From Treponema sp. (GTDB lineage Bacteria > Spirochaetota > Spirochaetia > Treponematales > Breznakiellaceae): a stretch of 6,160 nt of DNA. Shown here in pieces: positions 1 to 5,973 of the stretch (positions are counted from its first letter, which is position 1; each line of letters opens with the position of its first letter). The stretch is taken from positions 1-6,160 of the forward strand of contig JAITFA010000123.1 of NCBI GenBank assembly GCA_031281685.1, read 5' to 3'. A program made the position numbers and the translations under genes. Under the pieces are notes generated by a model. That model was not told the origin of the DNA and ran no database searches. It saw only the letters and a program-made list of their open reading frames with translations.

Positions 1-162
1 AGAGACAAGTTTCTCCGCCTCAGGGAAAAGTGTCTTTGCCTCAGAGACAAGTTTCTCCGCCTCAGGGAAAAGTGTCTTTGCCTCAGAGACAAGTGTCTCC
101 GCCTCAGAGAAAAGTTTCCCTACCTCAGGGAAGTTTGTCTCCGCCTCAGGGAAAAGTTTCTT
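1..162. repeat. 21-bp tandem repeat array (left, runs off window edge)
   Basis: Seven complete 21-bp units start at 1, 22, 43, 64, 85, 106 and 127, and a partial unit runs from 148 to about 162. Most units end in CCGCCTC or TTGCCTC. Two unit types alternate at first: units 1 and 3 are identical and units 2 and 4 are identical, so 1-42 is repeated exactly at 43-84, a 42-bp higher-order duplication. Later units diverge. Each unit centres on AAGT flanked by imperfect dyad symmetry. Unit 5 has the perfect form GAGACA-AG-TGTCTC. The array abuts the stop codon of the minus-strand secreted-protein gene and its left end is outside the window. There are no spacers, so it is not a CRISPR array. Function unknown; the small dyads could fold in the 3' untranslated RNA of the adjacent gene. 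Confidence 0.95.
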
Positions 163-942
163 TCAAGGCGCTTGCTGGATGCCGTCAACAACCCAGTCAA
201 TGATTACCACGAGGCGTTTCTCGATGGCTGAGGGAATGTCGATCATTGAGGCGATAAAGTCTGAGGCGTCGGCGGCGGCGACACTGTACACCAGTAAGCC
301 TTCGTCAATGAACTCAAAGTAGAGCTGGGCAATGAAGCGCCGTTCTTTGATAACCGGCACGAGCAGGTACGTCAGGTTCCTGAAGTTGGTCAGGGTATAG
401 CGGAGACCTATCGCGTTGGCGACAAGACTGCCTTCGTAGTAGGAGTTACCGAAGTTGGCGTCTTTGAGGCGCATATACACGTTCTCCGACGCGGGAACCG
501 TGGCGGATGGGGGCGGATCGGGAATCGCGGTGGTTTTTCGCTCGCTTTCAATACGGGTTGCCTGCTCGAACAACGGGATATACTTGTCGCGGGTGAACGA
601 ATGGTACAAACGCCCCTCTAAGCCGCGTACCTGACTCAAGGCGTTGTACACGCGGATAAAGCCGGCGCTTCTGTCCAGAGGAAGCACGCGCAGCGATTCC
701 GCCAGAAACGCGGGGCTGGCGCTGAGTATCGGCTCGCTAAGCGGGATGCCTGATTGCGAGGCGGGTGTCAGACGCAGACCAGACCCTTGATCGCTGAACA
801 CAAACAGACCCTCGCTGGAAAAGACTTGAGCGCACTGCTCTTCATCCACCTGACACAGATCAGCAAAAGAACGGCTCTGGGTCCATGCGGGAAACACGCT
901 CCACACCAAGCCCGCCAATACGATCAACAAAAGTTTCTTCAT
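163..942 (-). CDS. Putative secreted/periplasmic protein of unknown function
   Basis: This is a 259-residue protein with a clear N-terminal export signal. It has two lysines at 2-3, a hydrophobic core at about 4-19, and a probable cleavage near residues 20-23 (AWTQS), although no canonical AxA site is visible. It has no lipobox and no later transmembrane segment. The mature part has two close cysteines, C30 and C37, which might form a disulfide. A proline-rich linker at 141-150 (PDPPPSATVP) separates an N-terminal half from a C-terminal half rich in beta-type sequence with many aromatic residues (about 155-250). I recognise no catalytic motif. The overall pattern resembles uncharacterised proteins of treponemes (possibly the DUF6675 group, from memory and unverified). 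The ATG start is supported by an AGGAG ribosome binding site 7 bases upstream. It lies 12 bases behind the sugar transferase gene, so the two are probably cotranscribed. Its TGA stop touches the 21-bp array. Confidence 0.85.
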   Translation of the reverse strand: MKKLLLIVLAGLVWSVFPAWTQSRSFADLCQVDEEQCAQVFSSEGLFVFSDQGSGLRLTPASQSGIPLSEPILSASPAFLAESLRVLPLDRSAGFIRVYNALSQVRGLEGRLYHSFTRDKYIPLFEQATRIESERKTTAIPDPPPSATVPASENVYMRLKDANFGNSYYEGSLVANAIGLRYTLTNFRNLTYLLVPVIKERRFIAQLYFEFIDEGLLVYSVAAADASDFIASMIDIPSAIEKRLVVIIDWVVDGIQQAP

Positions 943-949
943 TAGTACG

Positions 950-954
950 CTCCT
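950..954 (-). promoter_or_regulatory. Ribosome binding site overlapping operon junction
   Basis: On the minus strand, AGGAG follows immediately after the TAG stop of the sugar transferase gene (955-957) and stands 7 bases before the ATG at 942. This fixes the start of the secreted-protein gene. The tight junction supports one transcript, with ribosomes ending the first gene close to the start of the second. Confidence 0.8.
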
Positions 955-2394
955 CTAATACGCTCCCCGGCCCCGAAGCACCGCGACAATGGTTTGGTAC
1001 AGTATCCACATATCAAGCCACACTGACCAGCTTTGCAGATAATAGGTGTCAAACAGCACACGCTCGTTATAGTCCGTATCGGAGCGCCCGGATACCTGCC
1101 ACAGTCCGCTCAGCCCCGGCTTAACTGAAAAGATACGCTTGAAGTCCTCGCCGTACTTCGGCACTTCGTCTGCAACAATGGGACGCGGACCCACGAGGCT
1201 CATTTCACCCTTGAGTACGTTGATAAGCTGGGGGAACTCATCAAGGCTGGCGCGTCTGAGAAAGCGGCCCACTGTGGTAACGCGGGGATCGTTCTTGATC
1301 TTGCGGCTTGCTTCCCATTCCTCTTGCATGGCGGGGTTTTCAGCAAGCAGTCTTTGCAGACGCGCATCAGCGTCAATCGCCATTGAGCGGAACTTGTATG
1401 CCTTAAAGGACTTGCCGTTACATCCAAGCCGCGTGTGTCCGTATAACACTGGTCCCGGGGAGCTCACTTTAACCACGAGGGCAAGGATTAAAAATATCGG
1501 CAGTATGATCAGACCGCCGATGATCGTGAGGCTGATGTCCATAAAACGTTTCATAGCAAGGTTCCAGCCCATCTTCAAACGATGGCTGGTAACAAAGCCC
1601 AGAAGCCCGTCGAAGTCCCGCACAGTCATCCAGATATTCGTGGCACGAAAGAAGTCGGGGATCAGCACGTTATACCTGAACGCCGATACCGAGTGGTTGA
1701 GCAGATGTGTCAACTCCTCCTCGTTAAGGTCCTGCATTGCCACTATCGCCATCTTGATATTGTAGCGCCGCACCAGTTCCGGTCCCAGGTTTATGTCGCG
1801 CAAGACCGGCACCTCACGATAGGTATCAGCTTCCAGCTTTTGAGACAGGATCAGCACTGGTACATAGCCGCTCTTAACGCTGTCAAGCAGACGGTCAATC
1901 ACCAGCTTACCTAGGGTTTCGCCCCCGTAGATAACCGCTGGTATGCCGCCCAAGCCGCTCTTCCGCAAGGTGTAATGCATGGCGTTCCGGCACATAAGCA
2001 GGATAAAGGTAGAAAACACGAAGCTGACGGCAAAAGCAACCGATAAGGCGTCAAGTTGTCGATCTTCTATGAAGCGCGATAGGATGATGCCGCCGTGCGC
2101 CATGAACGATGCGGTGGTAAAGAGCTTGAATTCTTCCGACGGCGCCAGCGATATACCGGGATACAGGCCGCATACCTGAAAGATGAGCAGAAAAACCGGC
2201 ACATAGACCCAGTAGGTAACAAAGGATTTGAAGTTAATGACGGCAAAGTCGTAGAGGTTGACCATAAAAAAGCCCGCGCCAAAAGAAAGCATGACCGCGA
2301 TGAGGTCTGACAAGACAAAAGCAATGGCTATGAAGGCGGAACTGGTATGATGATACCTCACCCGATACCAGGTATCAAATTCTGAGAGCGTCAT
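955..2394 (-). CDS. wbaP: WbaP-type undecaprenyl-phosphate sugar-1-phosphate transferase
   Basis: The product is a membrane enzyme expected to move a sugar-1-phosphate from a nucleotide sugar to undecaprenyl phosphate, the first step of lipid-linked glycan synthesis. At 479 residues from this start, it matches the length of Salmonella WbaP (about 476). About four hydrophobic segments lie between residues 18 and 134. A Rossmann-like central domain follows (about 150-270, with VIYGGETLGK). The C-terminal bacterial sugar transferase domain is at 281-479. It has a membrane-inserting helix at 285-310, then HTRLG, KAYKFRSM, the catalytic-type Asp-Glu pair D385-E386 in SLDEFPQ, SLVGPRP (399-405) and KPGLSGLWQVSGRS (425-438). 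The sugar (galactose, glucose or other) cannot be read from sequence. The frame stays open upstream to an ATG at 2556. I prefer the ATG at 2394 because the extra 54 residues are antisense to the start of the CLC gene, have low-complexity basic composition, and cover a strong promoter. The 2394 start lacks a good Shine-Dalgarno, so the start is less certain than the product. Confidence 0.9.
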   Translation of the reverse strand: MTLSEFDTWYRVRYHHTSSAFIAIAFVLSDLIAVMLSFGAGFFMVNLYDFAVINFKSFVTYWVYVPVFLLIFQVCGLYPGISLAPSEEFKLFTTASFMAHGGIILSRFIEDRQLDALSVAFAVSFVFSTFILLMCRNAMHYTLRKSGLGGIPAVIYGGETLGKLVIDRLLDSVKSGYVPVLILSQKLEADTYREVPVLRDINLGPELVRRYNIKMAIVAMQDLNEEELTHLLNHSVSAFRYNVLIPDFFRATNIWMTVRDFDGLLGFVTSHRLKMGWNLAMKRFMDISLTIIGGLIILPIFLILALVVKVSSPGPVLYGHTRLGCNGKSFKAYKFRSMAIDADARLQRLLAENPAMQEEWEASRKIKNDPRVTTVGRFLRRASLDEFPQLINVLKGEMSLVGPRPIVADEVPKYGEDFKRIFSVKPGLSGLWQVSGRSDTDYNERVLFDTYYLQSWSVWLDMWILYQTIVAVLRGRGAY

Positions 2395-2407
2395 TAGAGG
2401 ATCATCG

Positions 2408-2445
2408 TCAGAAAACTTCGTTTTGACAAGAACAGTGTTTTCTGA
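2408..2445. promoter_or_regulatory. Candidate operator: 9-bp perfect inverted repeat over the -35 box
   Basis: TCAGAAAAC at 2408-2416 and its exact reverse complement GTTTTCTGA at 2437-2445 are separated by 20 bases. The dyad axis falls within the TTGACA box of the rightward promoter. Inside the spacer, GTT (2420-2422) and AAC (2431-2433) continue the symmetry, so 13 of 19 position pairs match over 38 bp. The arm centres are 29 bp apart, near three helical turns. Such a site, upstream of the predicted transcription start and inside a divergent intergenic region, suits a dimeric or tetrameric regulator that could affect both directions. The regulator is unknown; none is encoded in the window. 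Confidence 0.5.
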
Positions 2446-2451
2446 TATACT
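2423..2451 (+). promoter_or_regulatory. Strong sigma70-type promoter for the CLC gene
   Basis: A perfect -35 box TTGACA (2423-2428) is followed by a 17-bp spacer and the -10 box TATACT (2446-2451), one mismatch from consensus. TG at 2443-2444 makes an extended -10. Transcription should begin near 2457-2458, giving an untranslated leader of only about 18-20 bases before the ATG at 2476. This is the best promoter match in the window and implies that the CLC gene is read separately from its left neighbours. Confidence 0.75.
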
Positions 2452-2475
2452 AAGACGCTTGGATAAGATGGCTGT

Positions 2476-3822
2476 ATGAAGAAACTTCACAAACAGACGC
2501 GCCATGTGCCGCGCCATGCGCGCTTGACGCACGCCGTGTTTCACGACTGGTATCATTCTCGTCTACTGCTTGTGCTGGAAAGCGTCCTCATCGGCTTTGT
2601 CGCCGGTTTGGTGGTAGTCTTCTTCCGTTATGTTCTGGGTCAGGCTGACAGGCTCCGAGTCTGGATGTATAACAATCTTTTTCGTACTTCCGTGCTGTGG
2701 GTGGTGGCTTGGGCTGCTTTTCTCACGCTGCTAGGGCTGTTTCTTGGGTGGGCAATTAAAGTCAGGCCCATGATCAAGGGAAGCGGCATACCTCAGGTGA
2801 AAGGCGTTCTGCTTGGCCGTGTTCAGATGCGCTGGATGACGGAACTGCCGCTCAAAATCATCACCGACGCCCTTGGCTTGGGCGCGGGGCTGTCACTGGC
2901 GCGCGGAGGTCCGTCCCTTCAGCTTGGCGCGTATGTTGGCTCGGGTATGATTCCTCTGTTTCACCGTTCCAAAGAAGAAGAAAAAATCCTGATTGTCGCT
3001 GCCTCGTCTGCGGGTCTCGCGGCGACATTCGGCGTTCCGCTGGCCAGCGTTCTGTTCGTGCTTGAGGAACTGTGTCCGTCGTTTTCACCCCTGTTTATGG
3101 CCAGCGCCCTGGCCGCGTCCATGTCGGCGGAAGCCACAGCCGAACTTTTCTTAGGCTCAGAACCAATCTTTTCTTTCGCGGGCATCGTCACGCTGCCGCT
3201 CCAGAATATGCACTGGGTGGTTCTTCTGGGAATAGCGTGCGCGCTTCTTGGGGATGTGTTTAAGCGCGCCCTCTACCTTTCAATGGACACCTATAACCGC
3301 TTTAACATTCCGCTCACGTTTCGTCCGCTTATCCCCCTGCTTTTGTCCATTCCCCTGGGCTTGTGTCTGCTTGACGTGCTGGGCGGCGGTCATAACCTGA
3401 TTGAAGCGATTGCCGGCGGCGCCTATTCACTGCGCCTGCTCCTGCTGATTTTTGCCTGCAAGCTGGTGTTTACCGCAATCTGCCATGGTTCCGGTACTTC
3501 CGGCGGCATCTTTTTGCCTCTGCTTGCCTGTGGCGCGCTTGTTGGCGCGGCAATGGGCGAGATGCTGGAACTGGGCGGTTTTATCAGCGATACCCAGAAG
3601 CTGAACTTCATCATACTCGGCATGGCCGCCTTTTTTACCGGCGTGGTCAAGGCTCCAATCACGGCTATGGTACTGATCCTTGAAATGAGCGGCAATTTTA
3701 GCAATATGGGGAACCTTGTGCTGGTCTGCCTGAGCGCCTTTGTCATGTCTGAACTTATCATGTCCCGTCCTGTGTTCAGCGTACTGCTTGAACGAATGTT
3801 GTCCCCGCCAAAAACGCATTGA
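2476..3822 (+). CDS. CLC-family chloride channel/transporter with substituted gating glutamate
   Basis: The product is an integral membrane anion channel or H+/Cl- antiporter of the CLC family. Its 448 residues match the short bacterial form without C-terminal CBS domains. Compared with E. coli ClcA, the anion-site motifs are GSGIP at 102-106 (S103 corresponds to Ser107) and GGIFLP at 343-348 (F346 corresponds to Phe357). The inner proton-pathway glutamate is kept as E198 in FVLEEL. Two key positions differ. The usual GREGP motif reads ARGGP at 142-146, so the external gating glutamate (Glu148) is G144. The Tyr445 position is F434 in RPVFS. Loss of the gating glutamate uncouples studied exchangers and occurs naturally in ClC-K channels, so this protein may act as a passive chloride channel. 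That is inference. The ATG is the first possible start, because an in-frame stop lies at 2464-2466. The Shine-Dalgarno is weak (GGATAAG). The first roughly 28 residues are basic and cytoplasmic. Confidence 0.93.
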   Translation: MKKLHKQTRHVPRHARLTHAVFHDWYHSRLLLVLESVLIGFVAGLVVVFFRYVLGQADRLRVWMYNNLFRTSVLWVVAWAAFLTLLGLFLGWAIKVRPMIKGSGIPQVKGVLLGRVQMRWMTELPLKIITDALGLGAGLSLARGGPSLQLGAYVGSGMIPLFHRSKEEEKILIVAASSAGLAATFGVPLASVLFVLEELCPSFSPLFMASALAASMSAEATAELFLGSEPIFSFAGIVTLPLQNMHWVVLLGIACALLGDVFKRALYLSMDTYNRFNIPLTFRPLIPLLLSIPLGLCLLDVLGGGHNLIEAIAGGAYSLRLLLLIFACKLVFTAICHGSGTSGGIFLPLLACGALVGAAMGEMLELGGFISDTQKLNFIILGMAAFFTGVVKAPITAMVLILEMSGNFSNMGNLVLVCLSAFVMSELIMSRPVFSVLLERMLSPPKTH

Positions 3823-3862
3823 GCGGGTAAACCGGACACTCGGTTCACGCGCTCTTGCCCGC
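3821..3862 (+). terminator. Possible hairpin after the CLC gene
   Basis: An inner stem pairs AACCG (3830-3834) with CGGTT (3841-3845) around a 6-base loop. It can be extended in two alternative ways: GAGCG (3821-3825) with CGCTC (3850-3854), or GCGGG (3823-3827) with CCCGC (3858-3862). The structure starts at the stop codon, but no T-run follows, so it is not a classical intrinsic terminator. It could be a weak or factor-dependent terminator, or an end that stabilises the mRNA. Confidence 0.35.
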
Positions 3863-3885
3863 GACATCTTCTTCATCATCAATCA

Positions 3886-3914
3886 ATAACATATCACTCA
3901 CTTACCCCTATTAT
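3886..3914 (+). promoter_or_regulatory. Weak candidate promoter for the DUF115 gene
   Basis: The 165-bp spacer (3823-3987) becomes AT-rich here. ATAACA (3886-3891) and TATTAT (3909-3914) are 17 bp apart, matching four and five of six consensus positions respectively. An alternative is TTGATA (3936-3941) with TACAAA (3957-3962), but its spacing is only 15 bp. I see no convincing FliA (sigma28) promoter, which would have tied the gene directly to late flagellar expression. Either candidate is tentative; readthrough from the CLC gene is also possible. Confidence 0.3.
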
Positions 3915-3978
3915 ATTTCATACAATTCAAGCCCCTTGATAAAAACGAGGCAAGCATACAAAGTGAGAAGGCGCGAAT

Positions 3979-3982
3979 GGAG
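3979..3982 (+). promoter_or_regulatory. Ribosome binding site that sets a TTG start
   Basis: GGAG stands 5 bases before the TTG at 3988. The downstream frame has no ATG or GTG between the upstream in-frame stop (TGA, 3964-3966) and this TTG, so the Shine-Dalgarno identifies TTG as the start. An ATG at 3977 in another frame opens only a four-codon reading frame that ends in TGA at 3989-3991, overlapping the TTG. Confidence 0.65.
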
Positions 3983-3987
3983 AAAGA

Positions 3988-5796
3988 TTGAACTACTGGC
4001 AGATAAACCTGAGCAAGGTTCCGGGGCTTGACAAGCGATTGCTTGCGATAAAAGAAGATTCGCTCGGCGAGGCGGAGATTGCGGTTGAAACCGCCGCTTC
4101 AGGAGAAGCAACCATGCGGGTACGAGGCGTGTATGTCCACTCGCCGCGAGACCCGTCGCGGGAAGGCAGGCGGCTGGCGGAAAGCATCGGCGGACAAGTT
4201 GCCGAAAGCCCAATCATTGTGCTGGGCTTTGGCTTGGGCTATGCGGCTGAGGCGGCTGCAAGAACAAACCGGCCCATCATCGTTGTTGAGCGACACGCCG
4301 CGATCCTGAAAAAGGCGCTGGAGACACGGGACTTGTCCGCGCTTCTCACGCGGGAGAAGTTCAGCCTCACGCTGGGCGGCGCAAGCGACGGCATCCTGAT
4401 TCCCCTGCGTTATGCCGGAAGCGCCGAGCCAAGCGTAATCCGCAACCGGGCGCTTACCCAACTGGATGAGCAATGGTACGCGGAGGTTGAGCGCCATATA
4501 CAAATCTGGAAAGACAAGGAAGCGGTGAATCAGGCCACGCTCAGGCGCTTCGGCATACGTTGGGTGCGTAACCTCGCTCGTAACATGACCGCGATCCGCG
4601 ATCTCGCCGGCATATACCATCTCGCCGGTGTTCTGCGGGGGTCTGATCTCCCTGTGCTGCTCATAGCGGCTGGACCTTCGCTGGACGCCGCGCTTCCGCT
4701 GCTGCCGGAACTGGCAAAGCGCTGCGTGATTGTCGCGGTGGATACGGCGTTGAGGCGCGCGCTGGAAACCGGCGTTGAGCCTGATTTCGCGGTGGCGCTT
4801 GACCCTCAGTATTGGAACTACCGGCACCTTGATCGCGCTCCCGCCCCAGGAACCTGCCTCATCGCCGATTCAGCGGTATATCCCGCGGTACTGCGCCACC
4901 CATTCGCCCGTATCCTGCTCTGCCGGTCCCAGTTTCCCCTGGGGCGCTTCATCGAAGACCGGCTTGATAAAGCCGCGGCCAGCCAGCAAATAACCCTGGG
5001 CGCGGGCGGCTCAGTGGCGACTACGGCGTGGGATTTTGCGCGTATACTGAAACCCGCCTCCATCTGGATCGCGGGGCTAGACCTTTCCTATCCCGGCTTA
5101 AAGACCCATTTCAAAGGCGCGTTGTTTGAAACCCGCGCGCTCTCTGAATCAACGCGCCTGAATCCAGCCGCGACTTGGTCGCTCCGGGCGCTTATGGACG
5201 CCTTGCCCTTTACCGCGCCTGCCGCTGACGGGGGGAGCGTCCGCACGGACAGGCGGCTTTCGCTCTATGCCGCGTGGTTTGAAAGCCGCCTCTGTCTGAA
5301 TCCGCCGACTTACCGGCTTGGCGCGGAGGGACTTGCCATCGCGGGCATGAAAAACGGCGCGCCGGAAACGCTGCTGGCGCTTCCCGAACAGCGAAACACG
5401 ATACGGCGTTTGCTTGAAACAGCCTTTGCCCGTATCAAGCGCGACCCGGAGCTTCGTTCTCAGCAATACGAAACCGCCCGTAGAGACCTGCTCGACGGTC
5501 TTAAGCAAATCAGGGCTATTGCCAAAGACACCGCGGCGCTGGCTGAAGCAGCGGCGCGGCGCCTTCCCCCGCCGGAACACCGCGACGCCCTGCTCAAGAA
5601 GCTGGACAACGCCAACAAAGCCATCGGCCAGAGCAAGGTGAAAGACGTTGCCGGCTTCCTGTTCCCGCCGCTTGCGGAAATCGAGCGGGGTTTTCAAAGC
5701 GCCGACCCCTTTGTTCGCCACATCGAGCTGTCCCGCAACCTGTATCAGGCGCTCTTCCTCGCCGCCGATACGGTTTGCCGCTATCTGGCAGAGTAA
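3988..5796 (+). CDS. DUF115 / MptE-like, Maf-type putative flagellar glycosyltransferase
   Basis: This is a 602-residue soluble protein of the 6-hydroxymethylpterin pyrophosphokinase MptE-like (DUF115) superfamily. Its length and architecture are closer to bacterial motility accessory factors (Maf) than to the short archaeal pterin enzymes. An N-terminal Rossmann-like part contains IIVLGFGLGY (76-85) and IIVVERH (97-103). The central DUF115 core has LIAAGPSLD (225-233), VIVAVDTALRRALETG (247-262), VEPDFAVALDPQ (263-274) and GLDLSYPG (363-370). A helical, Ala/Arg/Lys-rich C-terminal region (about 465-600) may form a coiled bundle. There is no signal peptide and no membrane segment, so it should be cytoplasmic. 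Maf proteins are linked to transfer of nonulosonic acids to flagellin; the donor and acceptor here are not readable. Translation starts at TTG with a good GGAG site. The gene stands alone between a spacer and a strong terminator, with no flagellar gene in view. Confidence 0.88.
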   Translation: MNYWQINLSKVPGLDKRLLAIKEDSLGEAEIAVETAASGEATMRVRGVYVHSPRDPSREGRRLAESIGGQVAESPIIVLGFGLGYAAEAAARTNRPIIVVERHAAILKKALETRDLSALLTREKFSLTLGGASDGILIPLRYAGSAEPSVIRNRALTQLDEQWYAEVERHIQIWKDKEAVNQATLRRFGIRWVRNLARNMTAIRDLAGIYHLAGVLRGSDLPVLLIAAGPSLDAALPLLPELAKRCVIVAVDTALRRALETGVEPDFAVALDPQYWNYRHLDRAPAPGTCLIADSAVYPAVLRHPFARILLCRSQFPLGRFIEDRLDKAAASQQITLGAGGSVATTAWDFARILKPASIWIAGLDLSYPGLKTHFKGALFETRALSESTRLNPAATWSLRALMDALPFTAPAADGGSVRTDRRLSLYAAWFESRLCLNPPTYRLGAEGLAIAGMKNGAPETLLALPEQRNTIRRLLETAFARIKRDPELRSQQYETARRDLLDGLKQIRAIAKDTAALAEAAARRLPPPEHRDALLKKLDNANKAIGQSKVKDVAGFLFPPLAEIERGFQSADPFVRHIELSRNLYQALFLAADTVCRYLAE

Positions 5797-5817
5797 TTCG
5801 TCAAAGCAAACAGTCCT

Positions 5818-5863
5818 GTTACGCGCAGCGCCAAGCGCGTAACTTTGTTTCTTTACGTTTTTT
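5818..5863 (+). terminator. Strong intrinsic terminator after the DUF115 gene
   Basis: A perfect 9-bp GC-rich stem pairs GTTACGCGC (5818-5826) with GCGCGTAAC (5835-5843) across an 8-base loop. It is followed at once by a T-rich tract (TTTGTTTCTTT, then TTTTTT at 5858-5863). It begins 21 bases after the TAA stop. This ends the rightward transcript before the right-hand array, so that array is probably outside the main mRNA. Confidence 0.88.
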
Positions 5864-5973
5864 AACTTCCCCTTCCAATCCATTTATAGGCAGCTTTTCA
5901 TACCTTCTATTAACTTCACGCTTGTCTCCATTCAAGAACCTGCCCATGTCAAGAACCCGGCAATGCAATTTTT

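Noticed and set aside
1..162. CRISPR array
   Set aside because: Units are contiguous 21-mers with no unique spacers, and no cas gene is present.
1139..1765. Plus-strand open frame of 208 codons inside the sugar transferase gene
   Set aside because: It is antisense to strongly conserved transferase motifs, and its own translation shows no recognisable domain.
3890..3991. Small gene just before the DUF115 gene, ending at the TGA at 3989
   Set aside because: The frame is open from 3890, but its only ATG is four codons before the stop and no GTG or TTG start with a ribosome site is visible.
4099..4827. Minus-strand open frame of 242 codons inside the DUF115 gene
   Set aside because: It is the antisense shadow of a GC-rich gene; the plus frame carries the clear DUF115 motifs.
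5149..5883. Minus-strand open frame of 244 codons at the end of the DUF115 gene
   Set aside because: It runs antisense through the strong terminator and the coding region, and has basic low-complexity composition with no domain.
5932..5957. Direct repeat TCAAGAACC (5932 and 5949) as an attachment or target-site duplication
   Set aside because: It is only 9 bases, 17 bp apart, with no element between the copies and no integrase nearby; likely chance.
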